This document shows, piece by piece, positions 48,968-60,940 of a stretch of DNA of 64,000 nucleotides. The translations under genes and the position numbers were made by a program. Below the pieces are notes generated by a model. That model saw nothing but the letters and a program-made list of their open reading frames with translations, ran no database searches and was not told the DNA's origin. Source of the DNA: Tamarix chinensis (Eukaryota; Streptophyta; Magnoliopsida; Caryophyllales; Tamaricaceae); assembly GCA_030549775.1 (NCBI GenBank), contig CM060181.1:61935701-61999700 (forward strand), written 5' to 3'. Position 1 is the first letter of the stretch, and the number at the start of each line of letters is the position of its first letter.

Positions 48968-51900
48968 ATGAATATTGCCACTTGGAAAATTTGAGGGTTG
49001 AATAAAACCCTCAAACACAAGGTTGTGAAGAACCTTATGTCTAATCATAACCTTGGTATTTTAGCTCTCGTGGAAACTCATGTAAAATAGATAAATGCTG
49101 ATAAAATTCTTTCCAAATTAGGCTTACACTGGAATTTGCATCATAACTATCTCTGCCATGGGAATGGTAGGGTGTGGGTTCTGTGGGATCATAATCTTTA
49201 CCACATCACCCAAATTTAGACCATGGATCAGGGCATTCATTGCCATGTACAGATAAAGGCCCTCAACCAAGACTTCTCTATGACTGTTATCTATGCCCAT
49301 AACACTGGTAGGTAGAGGCAGACTTTGTGGAAATGGCTACCCCTAGATCACAAATCCTTGAATTGTACTTGGTGATTTTAATGTGGTTTGAAAGGTTGAA
49401 GAAAAAATTGGAGGGAAAACTAACTCTGGATATATTGAAGAGTGTGTGTAGTGTCTCCATCATTGTGGGTTGGATGATATTCATTTTAATGGTAGTTTAT
49501 TCACATGGTGCAACCAGCAGATGCCTGATCAAAGAATATATTGCAAAGTTGATAGGATCCTTAGCAATGATTCTTGGCTGGATTCTTTTTTAGAGAGTTA
49601 TGTGGATAATCTGCATAACCCTACTTCTGATCACAATCCCTTGATCCTACACCTAAATGCACAGCAAACCACAAAGAGCAAACCTTTTAAATTCATAAAT
49701 TTCTGGGCTGAAAGGGAGGAGTTCAATCAGATTGTTAAAGAGTGCTAGATGTCCATATCCAGGGAAGGTGTGCTTATCAGGTTGTGTCAAAGCTAAAGCT
49801 GCTCAAGCAAAGGCTTAAACATTACAACAGAAGTAATGGCTATGTCTTTGTTAAAGCCCATAAAGCTTGGATTGATTGGCAGAAATGCAAAGAAATAACA
49901 ATGATGGATCCATTAAATAATGATCTTGTTGCTGAGGAAAGGGAGGCCAATAGAATCTGGCATAGAAGAGCTACAGAAGAGGAGCATTTCCTTAAACAGA
50001 AATCTCACATCCAACATGTCCAGCTGGGAGACCAAAACACTAAATATTTCTATGTAAATATTCAAATGAGGAATAACAGAAATCGTATTTGTAAGTTGGT
50101 AAATGAAACAAACCAAGAGCTAACCAGTGACCTAGACATTCAAGAAGAGGTTGTCCTTTATTACAGAACTCTCCTTGGAACCACTTCCAATTCACTGTAG
50201 GGGATTGAAGAGAATGTAATTTTCGAAGGCCCCCTGTTATCTCCTGAAGATGCTGATTCCCTTACTTGTGAGCCTTCAAACCAAGAAGTCCTAGAAGCTA
50301 TTTTTTCCATGGGAGACTATAAGGCCCCGGGTCCAGATGGCTTTAATGCTTATTTTTACAAAAAATCTTAGGTGGTCATAGGAGGAGATGTAGTGGTTCC
50401 TGTTAAGGAATTCTGGATGACTAGAAGACTGTTGAAACAAATTAATAACACTGCTATTACCCTCATCCCTAAATGTCCAAGGGTTGTTAAGGTAAAAGAC
50501 TTCAGACCCATTGCTTGTTGTAACACCATCTATAAGATCATCTCTAAAATGCTGACCAATAGGTTGCAAATGGTGATGGGTAAGCTCATTGACTCCTCAC
50601 AAGCTGCTTTTATTAAGGGTCATGTGATCTTTGACAATGTACTCATGGTTGCTGAAATTATCAGGCACTACTCAATGAAAAATATCAGTCCTAGAACTTT
50701 CCTTCAAATTGACCTTCAAAAGGCATATGACTCGGTTGAATGGAGCTTCATCAAACAGTTGATGGAAGCTATGAGGTTCCCCTGGACTTTTATTGACATG
50801 ATCATCCAATGCATATCTACTGCCAATATCTCTATAAATGTGAATGGTACATTAACTAAACCCTTTATGAGTAGAAGAGGGCTAAGGCAAGGAGAACCTA
50901 TCTCCCCATACATATTTGTTTTATGTATGGAATACCTCCATAGTGACCTAAGCAGACTTTGGAAGCAACCTGATTTCCATGGCCACCCAGGCTGTAAGAA
51001 AATGAGGATTATTGACTTGAGTTTTGTAGATGATCTCCTCCTCTTCTGCAAGGGAGATGTTACATCTATGGTAATGTTAAAAAACACACTGGATCAGTTC
51101 TCCAAGTGCTCGGGCCTCATAGCAAATCCAAGCAAAAGTTCTGTTTTCTATGCTGGGGTATGTGACAGGGTGAAGAAGGACATCATAGGTAGCTTTGGTT
51201 GTAGTGAAGGTTCCTTTCCATTCAGATTCTTGGGTCTCCCCTTGGTTTCCTCCTGTTTGAAAACTCAACACTACCAATGTGTTATTGACAAGCTGTTAGC
51301 AAAAATAAGAAACTCGACTTGCAATTATCTCAGCTATGTAGGAAGATCACAATTGATATCTTTTGTTCTACAAGGTATCACAAATATCTAGGCACAAATC
51401 TTGCCATTTCCTATTGGTATACTCTCCCCAATTAAGAGTATCTGCAGAAACTTCCTATGGTCTGGGACTAGCTCTGGACACAAGCACCCTGTTGCCTGGA
51501 AGACAGTATGTCTCCCCAAGGATGAGGGGGGGCTAGGCTTGATTGATTTAAAGACCTGGAACCAGGCAGCATTGGGAAAGTGGTTGTGGAAAATCCTCTA
51601 TAATAAAGATATTTTATGGATAAAGTGGGTGCATGGTGTTTATTTAAAATAAAATGATATAGCCACTGTCAGTATTTATCCTTACCACTCCTGGCTATAT
51701 AGGAATATCATGAAGATTCGCCCCCTTCTACTGCAGCATATTTTAGATGGTAAATGTGGTACTAGTACATACTCAATACACAAGGCCTATGAGATACTAA
51801 GATACAAGGAGACCAAGAAGCATTGGGCACCCCTAGTCTGGAATCATTTTGGGAGGCCTAGATGCTCCTTTATAACATGGCTTGCTTGCCATAAGAGCCT

Positions 51901-52351
51901 TCCCACCAGAGAAAGGTTAAGAAAATGGAACCTTCAGATACCTACTGAATGTAGTGTTTGTGTAGAATATATAGAATCAATGGATCACCTATTTTTATAT
52001 TGTATTTTTGCGGGGAAAATTTGGGAGCTGATTAAGCCTTGGATGGGCATGGACATCCAGGCTGTAAACTGGGACTCCTTGATTCAACAAATTGCACAAT
52101 GTACAAAAGGGGGCAACTTAAGAGCTGAGTGCACCAAGGTAATGTTTGGAGAAGTGATATACGGAATTTGGCGATGTAGAAACTCCTCGATGTTCAATGG
52201 ATCATCACACCACCCAACTCACATGGTGAAGGATATTATAAAGCGATTCCATATTAGACTCAACCGATGTAATAATAGTAAGGGAAGTATGAATGCAAAT
52301 TATTTAGTAGTTTCCCCCCTAGAATGGATGCTTTCGATACTCTCGATGTAA
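48968..52351 (+). pseudogene. LINE ORF2: endonuclease, reverse transcriptase, zf-RVT (decayed)
   Basis: Domains in order: AP-type endonuclease about 48968-49720 (MNIATWKIWGLNKTLKHKV, LALVETHVK, FTWCNQ, catalytic-region TSDHNPL at about 49625); a linker 49742-50200 (LGDQNTKYFY); reverse transcriptase about 50290-51390 (KDFRPIACCNTIYKIISKML, LQIDLQKAYDSVEW, GLRQGEPISPYIF, and FVDDLLLF where plant L1s usually have FADDLLLF, so both catalytic Asp remain); zf-RVT at 51800-52020 (VWNHFGRPRCSFITWLACHK, CSVCVEYIESMDHLFLYC). Interrupted by stops near 49740, 50200, 50370 and 51391 and by frameshifts. The 340-codon RT segment 50372-51391 is still open. Confidence 0.9.
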
Positions 52352-52399
52352 TCTCTTCTTGTTGGTTTTAATAATATTCTTTATTAATTACCAAAAAAA

Positions 52400-52413
52400 A
52401 ATGTTACAGCAAA
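52400..52413. repeat. LINE target site duplication, right
   Basis: AATGTTACAGCAAA directly after the A tail; partner of 47417-47430. Confidence 0.8.
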
Positions 52414-52518
52414 CACCACCTTGGTAGTGGGCTTAGGCTTGGTTTTTCTATGTGAAACCCTAATACCTTTTGGATCCTATAACACCAAGCACTCCTAGGT
52501 GAAGTCAATCACCATACA

Positions 52519-52806
52519 TTATCTCCCAAGCATATCCATCCCCAATATGATGTTAACGTCTCGTAACTCCATACCGATCAGGTCCACTAAGAAGTCTACC
52601 CCGCCTATTACTATGGCCACATCTGAGTAAAGTCTAGTATAGTCCATCCTATCCCCCAAAGATAGCATCATAGATTTCGCTACACTAGTAGTTGGTGATA
52701 ATTTAGCTTTACTAACAAAATTAGTGAACACAAATGACAAGGAGGCATACGAATCAAATAGAACATGTACCAATAAAGAGAGAATGGTGAACATATCAAT
52801 GACCAC
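52519..52806 (-). pseudogene. Element C aspartic protease
   Basis: The minus-strand frame LFDSYASLSFVFTNFVSK is the retroviral-type protease active site, with DSG changed to DSY, which should kill catalysis. It ends in the conserved VNIILGMDMLG. It lies between gag (higher coordinates) and the LINE-split reverse transcriptase. Confidence 0.82.
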
Positions 52807-52878
52807 ATCTAGCTGCCTATCATCCTCGGTCTACGTGATAACGTTCAGGCACCTACCTAGCTGGCCTCCTTAGTTGCC

Positions 52879-53937
52879 CCCTTAGTAAACTTCGAAGCTC
52901 TAAGCTTAACCACCTCTTTGAGGAAAAGGTCATGGTCCTTGTGGACTTCCCTTAAACTCTCGGCCTGGTGCACTGATTGGGCAAGTGCTCTTTATTAGAC
53001 CTACTAGGATGAGGCCTTAGCATGCTATTGGTAGGCTTCCTGCTAGGGCATTAGTGGTCCCCTCACTGGAACTGCTAGCTCTAGGGCTGCGGGAAGCTCT
53101 GCTGGTTCTAGCACTCAACAAAAGTTGGATATAAATCCTATAACCCAAGGGTTTACCTCCACATTCTTAACCTAGGTGGTTCTTACCACAATGTCTGCAT
53201 GAGAATCTTGTCATTGATGGCCCTTGACCTCTGACTGGACACCTTTGCTAAGGCCCTAAGGGTCCTCCTCCATAGGGCTAGGTCCTACTCCTTGAGCTCT
53301 GGGCCTCTAATCTCCCCTTCCCTAAGATTGATGTTTGCTCTAGGACCAGGGTGATGGCAATGCAATAACACTCATAAAAGGTGGCCAAGCCTAAGAAGGC
53401 CACTTCTCCCATCATCTAGCGGATGCTAAAGTGGAGCTCCTAGTCAAGCTAGTAGACTACTATAGACTCGCTGGCCGTAATTCTCGAGCAAACCTTAGTT
53501 GCTCGGTAAAGTGGGCATAGTACTGTCGGGTTGTTATGCTTCTCTAGGTGAGTTATATGCATTCCTTGATCTTATCTCTCTTCAGACTCTTAATGTTTAA
53601 CTAGGCACACAAGGTAGTCATGAAGGCCTCCCATGTTATTTGGGGACCATCCGGAGTATGGTACTCAACCCACCAGGCATCTACAATGCCCCTAAGGAAA
53701 AAAATTGTGATGCTTGACTGTCTACCTAGATGGTAGTCCATGGTCTCGAAGGTGAGATCCATGTCTCGGATCTACTCTTCTAAGATCATGGGGTCCTCTG
53801 CTCCCGTGTATATAGAAGGTGATGACCAGAGACCCTATGGAACCAATCCTCCCTGGCAGCTTTGGGGTGATGTAGTGGAGTTGGAGGTGGTGGTTGAGTT
53901 AAAGGTTGGTGCTGGACAAATTCCAGTAAGGTCTTGA
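52879..53937 (-). repeat. 1059-bp direct duplication of element C gag, copy 1
   Basis: Starts CCCTTAGTAAACTTCG and ends AAGGTCTTGA. Same length as copy 2 (56664-57722), with roughly 2% substitutions by eye. It contains the gag core and zinc knuckle. The two copies flank a foreign Gypsy fragment. Confidence 0.9.
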
Positions 53938-56054
53938 GTGCCACCAAGTCTTCCAAGTCTATCGAACAAGTCTGCCACCAACGGGATAGGGTACTTGTTC
54001 TTGATGGTCACCTTGTTGAGTGCCCTGTAATCGATGCACATCCTAAGACTCCCATGATGCTTCTTCTGGAATAACACCGGTGCACCAAATGGGGCCTTGG
54101 ATGGCCTAATGAATCCAAAATCCAGTAACTGCTTGAGTTGTCTTCTCAACTCCTCTAACTCTAGCGGGGCCATCCGGTAGGGACTTCTTGCAGGTGGCTT
54201 TGCTCCAGGCTCTAGCTCAATGGCATGATCCACCTCCCTTCTAGATGGAAGCCTTTGGGGCAACTCCGCTGGCATTGTGTCCTTGAACTCATGAAGGACC
54301 TGTTGGATCTCCTCTCGGACCTCCATGGGTTCTAGGGACTCCTCCTCCATCATGGTGGCCAAGTAGCACGGCTCTCCCTTCTTGAATCCATTGGAAAATT
54401 GCATAGTACAGAGAACACGGGACTATACCTTGGCTCAGGATAGGGGAACAACGTGGCTCTGCTTCCCCTTGGTGAGGTGCATGGTGCTATCTCCCGGAAA
54501 TGTGAGTGGGGCTGCCACATCCACGAACTCCATGCCTAGCACCATGTCATAGTCATCCATCTCCATCACCGTGAAGTTCACCCTTCCTTCCCACGATCCA
54601 AGGGTGATGGAGACTCCGTATGCTACCCCATGGGTAGGCCTAGCATCAGAATTAACGTCCTTCATACGTCCTGCCTCCTTGGTCACCTTGAGGCCCATCC
54701 TTTGTGCTTCCTTGGGGCTAAGGAAGTTATGAGAAGCTCCGGTGTCCACTAGGGCCTTGCTAGTGACACCCTTGACTCGCGCCTCCACGTATGTCAACCC
54801 CTTTGCTTGCTCCTTTGGCTTGGAGTTGATGGAATTAAGTAGGGTTAGGGACCCCATGTGGGTCTCACCTTCATCCGCCTTCTCTCTTTGAGTATTCACC
54901 ATAGCACTCAAGGCTTTATTTTGAGGACAACTATGAAGGAAATGATTACCGCCACACATGAAGCATTCACATTTGTACTTAGAATCCTTATCTCCATGAT
55001 CGGCTTTGTCCTTCCCCTTCAAATTAAAGTGCTTATATCCCATCTTGTGGGGCTTGGCTCCCCCACCTTTGTTAGATCCATCCTTTCGACCCTTGTCCTT
55101 CTTCTCGTACTTGAACTCGATCAAGGATTCTGCTTCCCGATAGGCTTCTGAGAGATCTTGAACCTTCCTTCTTCAAAGTTCTTGTTCGGCCCAACCTTGG
55201 AGTCCATCAAGGAAGTAAAACAGCCTTTCACTTTCAGGCTTGTCTGGGATCTCCAACATCAAGGAACTGTAGGCCTTGATATACTCCTTTATGGTCCCAG
55301 TATGCTTGAGACTCTTGAGCCTCTTCATAGCATCCATCTCAACATTAGCAGGGTAGAATTGCATCTTGAGCTTCGCCTTGAACTGCTCCCATGTGTTGAT
55401 TACACAGACACCCCTCTCCATTTCTCTATGGTGGGCACGCCACCATAGCATAGTATCATCCTCAAAATAAATGGTAGCCTGTGTAATCCGTATATTATCA
55501 TCAAGTAAATGAGTAGCAGCAAAACACCTCTCAAGACCATAGAAGAAGTTGTCGATCTCCTTCGCATTCCTTACCCCTTTATACTTCAATGGTCGGGGAA
55601 TATCCAAGATAGTCGGGGATCCCCTCGAAGATCCAGCACCCATCGAGATAGCTTCCTTGCAACAAGCACACTCGGCTTCAACGGTTGCAAGCCTTTCCTT
55701 CAACTCGATATTCTCGGCCATGAGTTGGCCATATGACCCATCCATATGGTCCAATATCTCCTAAATGAGCTTCTTGTTGGACTCGAGCATGCCCTCATGG
55801 AGCTTGGCGGCTAGGGCATTCACCAAGCTCTGCACCTCCTCCTTGTTGGGTAAGGACTCCATGTCCTTCTCCAACACTTCCACCCTTTCCTCTAAGGTGG
55901 AGAGATCCTCCTGGAAAACCGTTATGGAACGGTTCATCCTCTCCATAACTTCATCCAAGTTCGACCCATGAGACTTGGAAGTGGACTTGCCCTTCTTCCT
56001 CTTCTCAGCATCAGGGACATGAGTGACTTGCGATGATTCGGGGTTGTGAGCCAT
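53938..56054 (-). pseudogene. Nested Gypsy gag-protease-RT polyprotein, truncated, four nonsense codons
   Basis: Start ATG at 56052-56054 (MAHNPESSQVTHVPDAEKRK). Coiled-coil-like N-terminus (EERVEVLEKDMESLPNKEEV), retrotransposon gag core (DNFFYGLERCFAATHLLDD, MLWWRAHHREMERG, TWEQFKAKLKMQFYP), knuckle CFMCGGNHFLHSC (about 54950), protease with intact active site LVDTGASHNFLS (about 54720-54755) and VLGMEFVD, then RT ([40 protein letters not shown]). The one frame is broken by TAG at 55761-55763, TGA at 55173-55175, and a TGA and TAG pair between 54405 and 54440, all explicable as C-to-T changes. Otherwise well preserved. RT ends at LFDRLGR where the duplicated DNA begins. Confidence 0.88.
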
Positions 56055-56059
56055 CGGAA

Positions 56060-56075
56060 CTAGGCTCTGATACCA
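56060..56075 (-). other. Nested Gypsy primer binding site
   Basis: The minus strand reads TGGTATCAGAGCCTAG just inside the LTR: an initiator-Met tRNA primer site. Confidence 0.88.
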
Positions 56076-56077
56076 CT

Positions 56078-56649
56078 TGTCACGCACCGAATCTTCACCA
56101 AGTCTAGCTACATGCGGCCTTAGTCTTTTCTCACTCCTTGAGATACTAGGTTAGCCTTCCTCCTTCAAGTGTATTCAACACTTAGGCTAGAGACACTTCT
56201 TAGACCACCACACCGAACCTTCACACAAGAACTCAAGAGATAACTTTTAGAGAGAGAAAAGGAGATTGTATTTAGAGAGAGAAGCTCTGAAGATACAACT
56301 CTTGTTGGATGATCTCAAATGCCTCTACCCCCCTCTATTTATAGGAGAGGATCCACCCCTTCACCTCCCCCAGGAATATTCTAGATACGGGCCTAATGGA
56401 TTTCTCTAGAATGCCCCAATAAGCCCATTAGGGGTTCTAGAATAGTCCATTAGGGTTTCTAGAGTCTCCTCTAGGGTTTCTAGAAGTATCCATACATCTC
56501 TACATAAATAGAGAAGGATCTAGAGACATTCCCCTGTAGAACCTTCTAGAACAATCCAGGAGATTGTAGAACCCTATACATCTCTCCATACTTATCAAGA
56601 TTACAAGGATGTTCTAGACTATTCCGGGACCGGTAGAACCTCGATGCCA
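56078..56649 (-). mobile_element. Nested Gypsy 5' LTR (about 570 bp)
   Basis: The plus-strand left end TGTCACGCACC abuts the primer site. The right end is probably at GATGCCA (minus strand TGGCATCGAGG). The minus strand has CTATAAATAG at about 56335-56345 as a TATA box. Fourteen bases (56650-56663) between LTR and duplicated gag are unassigned. Confidence 0.65.
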
Positions 56650-56663
56650 ACCTTTCGAAGCGG

Positions 56664-57722
56664 CCCTTAGTAAACTTCGAAGCTCTAAGCTTAACCACCT
56701 CTTTCAGGAAAAGGTTGTGGTCCTTGTGGACTTCCCTTAAACTCTCGGCCTAGTGCACCGACTGGGCAAGTGCTCTTTATTAGACCTACTGAGATGAGGC
56801 CTTATTATGCTATTGGTAGGCTTGCTGCTAGGGCATTAGTGGTCCCCTCACTGGAACTGCTAGCTCTAGGGCTGCGGGAAGCTCTGCTAGTTCTAGCACT
56901 CAACAAAAGTTGGCTATAAATCCTGTAACCCAAGGGTTTACCTCCACATTCTTGACCTAGGTGGTTCTTACCACAATGTTTGCATGAGAATCTTGTCATT
57001 GATGGCCCTTGACCTCTGACTGGACACCTTTTCTAAGGCCCTAAGGGTCCTCCTCCACAGGGCTAGGTCCTACTCCTTGAGCTCTGGGCCTCTAATCTCC
57101 CCTTCCCTAAGATTGATGTTTGCTCTAGGACCAGGGTGATGGCAATGCAATAACACTCATAAAAGGTGGCCAAGCCTAAGAAGGCCACTTCTCCCATCAT
57201 CTAGCGGATGCTAAAGTGGAGCTCCTAGTCAAGCTAGTAGACTACTATAGACTCGCTGGCCGTAATTCTCGAGCAAACCTTAGTTGCTCGGTAAAGTGGG
57301 CATAGTACTGTCGGGTTGTTATGCTTCTCTAGGTGAGTTATATGCATTCCTTGATCTTATCTCTCTTCAGACTCTTAATGTTTAACTAGGCACACAAGGT
57401 AGTCATGAAGGCCTCCCATGTTATTTGGGGACCATCCGGAGTATGGTACTCAACCCACCAGGCATCTACAATGCCCCTAAGGAAAAACATTGTGATGCTT
57501 GATTGTCTACCTGGATGGTAGTCCACGGTATCGAAGGTGAGATCCATGTCTCGGATCTACCCTTCTAAGATCATGGGATCCTCTTCTCCCGTGTATATAG
57601 AAGGTGACGACCGGAGACCCTATGGAACCAATCCTCCCTGGCAGCTTTGGGGTGATGTAGTGGAGTTGGAGGTGGTGGTTGAGTTAAAGGTTGGTGCTGG
57701 ACAAATTCCAAGAAGGTCTTGA
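56664..57722 (-). repeat. 1059-bp direct duplication of element C gag, copy 2
   Basis: Partner of 52879-53937. This copy is continuous with the rest of C gag and the primer site on its right, so it holds the native 5' junction, while copy 1 holds the native junction to the protease. Confidence 0.9.
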
Positions 57723-57840
57723 AGGCCTCCTCTAAGCATCCAACCTATCCATTCATCATGAACTATTTTTTGCAAAATAAAGGATGCATCAGAATTGAAC
57801 CTCTTATTTCGAAAACATTCATTCATATTTTTTCCCTTTC
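56664..57840 (-). pseudogene. Element C gag (copy 2 plus N-terminal part), decayed
   Basis: Minus-strand gag core: MDLTFDTVDYHPGRQSSITM, LRGIVDAWWVEYHTPDGPQ, then a knuckle CKHCGKNHLGQEC (C-x2-C-x3-H-x4-C, about 56935-56985), the spacing seen in Tekay-type gag. Stops and frameshifts break it. Upstream (57723-57840) is a short N-terminal remnant. Copy 1 repeats the core. Confidence 0.8.
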
Positions 57841-58009
57841 AGGGTGTTCCTAAACTACCCTTTATGTTTCCTCACAAGTGGACCCAAGCTTAGTGGCCAT
57901 AAAATAAGATATGAAAAACACATTCAAGGGTATAAAACTTTTTCAAAAATCATAAAAACCTTGTTGCAACCTAATTCCTCAAAAGTAAAGCATGGTTATC
58001 AAAACCATT

Positions 58010-58021
58010 GCTCTGATACCA
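58010..58021 (-). other. Element C primer binding site
   Basis: The minus strand reads TGGTATCAGAGC three bases inside the right LTR. Confidence 0.92.
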
Positions 58022-58669
58022 ACTTGTAACACCCTCAAAACTCACCATTAAAACATTTCATTTGTTTAAAGAAAATCATAGACAAAAAATGAGGGTACTA
58101 CCATTGTGATCAGTATGAATCTGGCCCTTAGCCAACCTCATACTCACCATAAGGATAAAAGATCAATACAATTACAATACTATAACAGAAAGTGATTAAA
58201 ATATAAAAGAGTCTGAGATTGAAATATAGAAAGTTCTAGAAGACGTGAGAGTTAAATGTCAATATATAAGAGAAAATACATGATAGGGTCCCTATTGGGA
58301 AAAAACTTAAGTTGCTAAAAGAAAATTTGTTTGAGATACACTCTCTCCAACCTTGACCCAGGACACCAAGGCATCACTTTATCCTGACTAGATCATCATA
58401 TGTAGCATAGTCCTCTAAGGCCTCATCACCTACCTCCATAGACCAAGGAGGGGCCGTTGCTCATGAAAATGAGTAGCACCCATAATAAAAGTGATCACTA
58501 CGCTACATACTGAGTAATGTAGCAATATAATCAAGTTAGGGCACAACAACATAGAATATAGATACAATACACATAGTAGATTTTGTTAGATCATTCACCC
58601 TTATCATTGTTTAAAGCAATTACTATCGTATTTACATATTTCTAGAATTATATCCATGTGAGTTCTAGG

Positions 58670-58875
58670 ACCCCCACTATTATGACCTGTGGATCGAGAA
58701 TATAAACTCCAAGGCAGAATGCACCTGACCACTATTATAATCCATGGACCGGTAGATATATACTGACTCCAAGGCAAAACACACCTAACTACTATTATAA
58801 TCGGTGCACTGAGAATATAAACTCCATGGCATAACACACCTGACCACTATTATAACCGGTGGATCGGTAAATATC
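58670..58875. repeat. CACTATTATAACCGGTGG modules, right LTR of C
   Basis: Four units of CCACTATTAT..CCGGTGGATCGG type, 58-65 bases apart. Confidence 0.75.
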
Positions 58876-60254
58876 CTATATTTGGGCCTGGCTCAATGAT
58901 CTTTCTCTTTATGTGATTAGTGTTTTATTCTTGTCTTATTTTTTGGGTATCGCACACCCATCCATGCACCACCCAAGTGACACTCCTAACTTACTACCAC
59001 TTGACTAACCCATACTCCATAAAAACCCTAATCTTTTGACAGAGAACATCCACACTCTCCAATGACTCCTAGGACCCCGAACATTTTTCCACCAACCTCA
59101 GAGTGGCCCTATAAGCCTCATATTCATATTTCATGGTACACTCTCATTTGTTCCTACCTATGATCTCTATCGCCCACTAGGGTTTCCCCTAAAAACCCTA
59201 ATCTAGCCTACGTGGCCTTTGCCTCTCCTCTTTTTACTTAGCCCACATCTCCCCTTATTTAAGTGCCTTAATCATACTCACCCAAACTCCAAACCTTATG
59301 GCCCAACTCCTGAACCCACATATATTATAATGACCTCCTAGCTTGTCACCCCCAAAAACCCTAATATCCCCTTTTTACATTCATACCCGCCTTTCTTACA
59401 CCACTCTACCCTCTATTTGACTCAACCCACATCCTCCATGTTGTACACCCCTCATCACAACTCCAATATACAACCAAATTCCTCAACCTTTCCCCATAAG
59501 ACACCTTATGCTTAAGGTTGATCCTTCGAAACCCTAGTTTGTACTCCCAAGGACCTTCCCATATTCCCATGTACTAAAACTCCCCCAAGTACACTGACCA
59601 CCCGAAACACACTTTTTCCCCACAGTCAATCTCCAAACAAGGCCCCACCATGCCCACCATGTAAATTATGGCCCTATGTAAAGCTCATACTCCCCATACA
59701 AGTTTTTACTCTAACCCCTCATATTACCATTTCTCTTTTTCATCACTCTACTATATTTCATGGGATAACTAGGATAATCTCCATATAGCACTTTACTCAC
59801 TCTACCCTCCTTATTTTATTTCATTTTCCTTAGCCACTCAAGTCCCACCTATGACATCTAGGCATAAAAACATGATTATACAACCATGCACAAGAGCTAT
59901 ATCCACCCATAGCAACAATTATCCATACACGCAAATAAGTAATGAGAAGCATGCATACCATCACCATAGATTCTTGCAGGCCAAGTTTCACCACACCCAC
60001 TTAGTTCACATATACACATGTTTATACATAACACACAAATACACATATTTTATAATCAAGACTCATTGCACTACCTAAATCTTAACTAAATCCTTACCTA
60101 GTTTCCTCCAAGATTAAAGAAAGAGATCCTACACCTCCTCACGGGGAATTATTGGTTCGATACCTATAATAAGAGCATCAACTAAGTTATTTCACTTCTT
60201 TCCTACCCCTTTTTCCTTTTTTTCTTATTTTCTTAACAAAAATACTAACAATAA

Positions 60255-60283
60255 TAATGATGATGATGATGATGATGATGATG
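60255..60283. repeat. (GAT)n microsatellite
   Basis: About nine ATG/GAT units. The left LTR has only AAT/GAT traces at the same place. Confidence 0.85.
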
Positions 60284-60931
60284 TTAATAATAATGGATTA
60301 TTAAAATAAAATACTCAAAATAAGTAAAGGATGGGAAGGTGTAACCAGAGTTGAATAAGTAGGTGAGGGTGGCGGCGGTGGCGGTGGCAGCAGAGGTGTT
60401 GGTGGTGATGTAAAGAGGGGTTTTTTTACTATTGGAAGGATGAAGGAAGGTAAGGTTTCTTGGGGCGGTTAAGTTGCCGACATAGGTGGTTAGTGGTGGA
60501 GGTGGTATCCTCATGGTGGTGGTGGCAGTGGTGTTCACGGTGGTGCTCAAGAGGAAGGGAGGAAGAGAAGGAAGAAATAAGAGGGAAGAAGGGGTAGTGG
60601 TGGTGTTTGTGTGGTAGCGGAGGTCCTCTTGTGCAGGAAGGGAGGTAGGGTGGGTCGTAGGGCCCACAGTGGTGGCAGCGCAAGGCGATGGGTAGAGATG
60701 TAAAAGGGCAACTGAAGCTACCTACTTTACACATCTAAGGAGTGGAAAGGAAGGGAAGGTAAGGGAAGAGAAGGGGCTCAGCAGGAGTAGGAAGATGTAG
60801 GGAAGAGATTGGGAGGGATTTAGGATGGCAGTGTAGCCTAGTGGCAATGGCGGCAGTGTCTGAAGTGTGACAGGAGAAACTAAATCAGGGAAGATTGGGG
60901 TAGAAAAGAGATGGAAAGAAGAGCATGGGGG

Positions 60932-60940
60932 CTTTTATAG
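60932..60940 (-). promoter_or_regulatory. TATA box of element C 5' LTR
   Basis: The minus strand reads CTATAAAAG, conserved with 43445-43453 despite general LTR divergence. Confidence 0.62.

Larger units (their letters stand above)
47431..52400 (+). mobile_element. L1-type LINE (non-LTR retrotransposon), near full length
   Basis: About 5 kb on the plus strand: short 5' UTR, ORF1 47540-48947, ORF2 48968-52351, 3' UTR of about 40 bases and a short A tail (A8 at 52393-52400), flanked by a 14-bp duplication. Insertion split element C pol between protease and reverse transcriptase. Both ORFs have stops and frameshifts. Five kilobases with two ORFs matches complete plant L1 elements, so the 5' end is probably intact. 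Confidence 0.9.
53938..56663 (-). mobile_element. Nested second Gypsy element, 5' part (LTR, gag, protease, start of RT)
   Basis: Minus strand: LTR 56078-56649 (plus-strand start TGTCACGCACCGAATC), primer site beside it, then a single gag-pro-RT frame that stops abruptly at 53938 in the early fingers of RT. The rest of pol and the 3' LTR are absent. Protein sequence and the short LTR differ from elements A-C. Gag/protease style suggests a Reina- or Galadriel-like chromovirus, a tentative assignment. Confidence 0.8.

Noticed and set aside
53938..56663. Complete nested Gypsy element with its own TSD
   Set aside because: Only the 5' LTR, gag, protease and RT start are present. The left edge is a break in RT, and the flanking direct repeats are 1059 bp, not a TSD.
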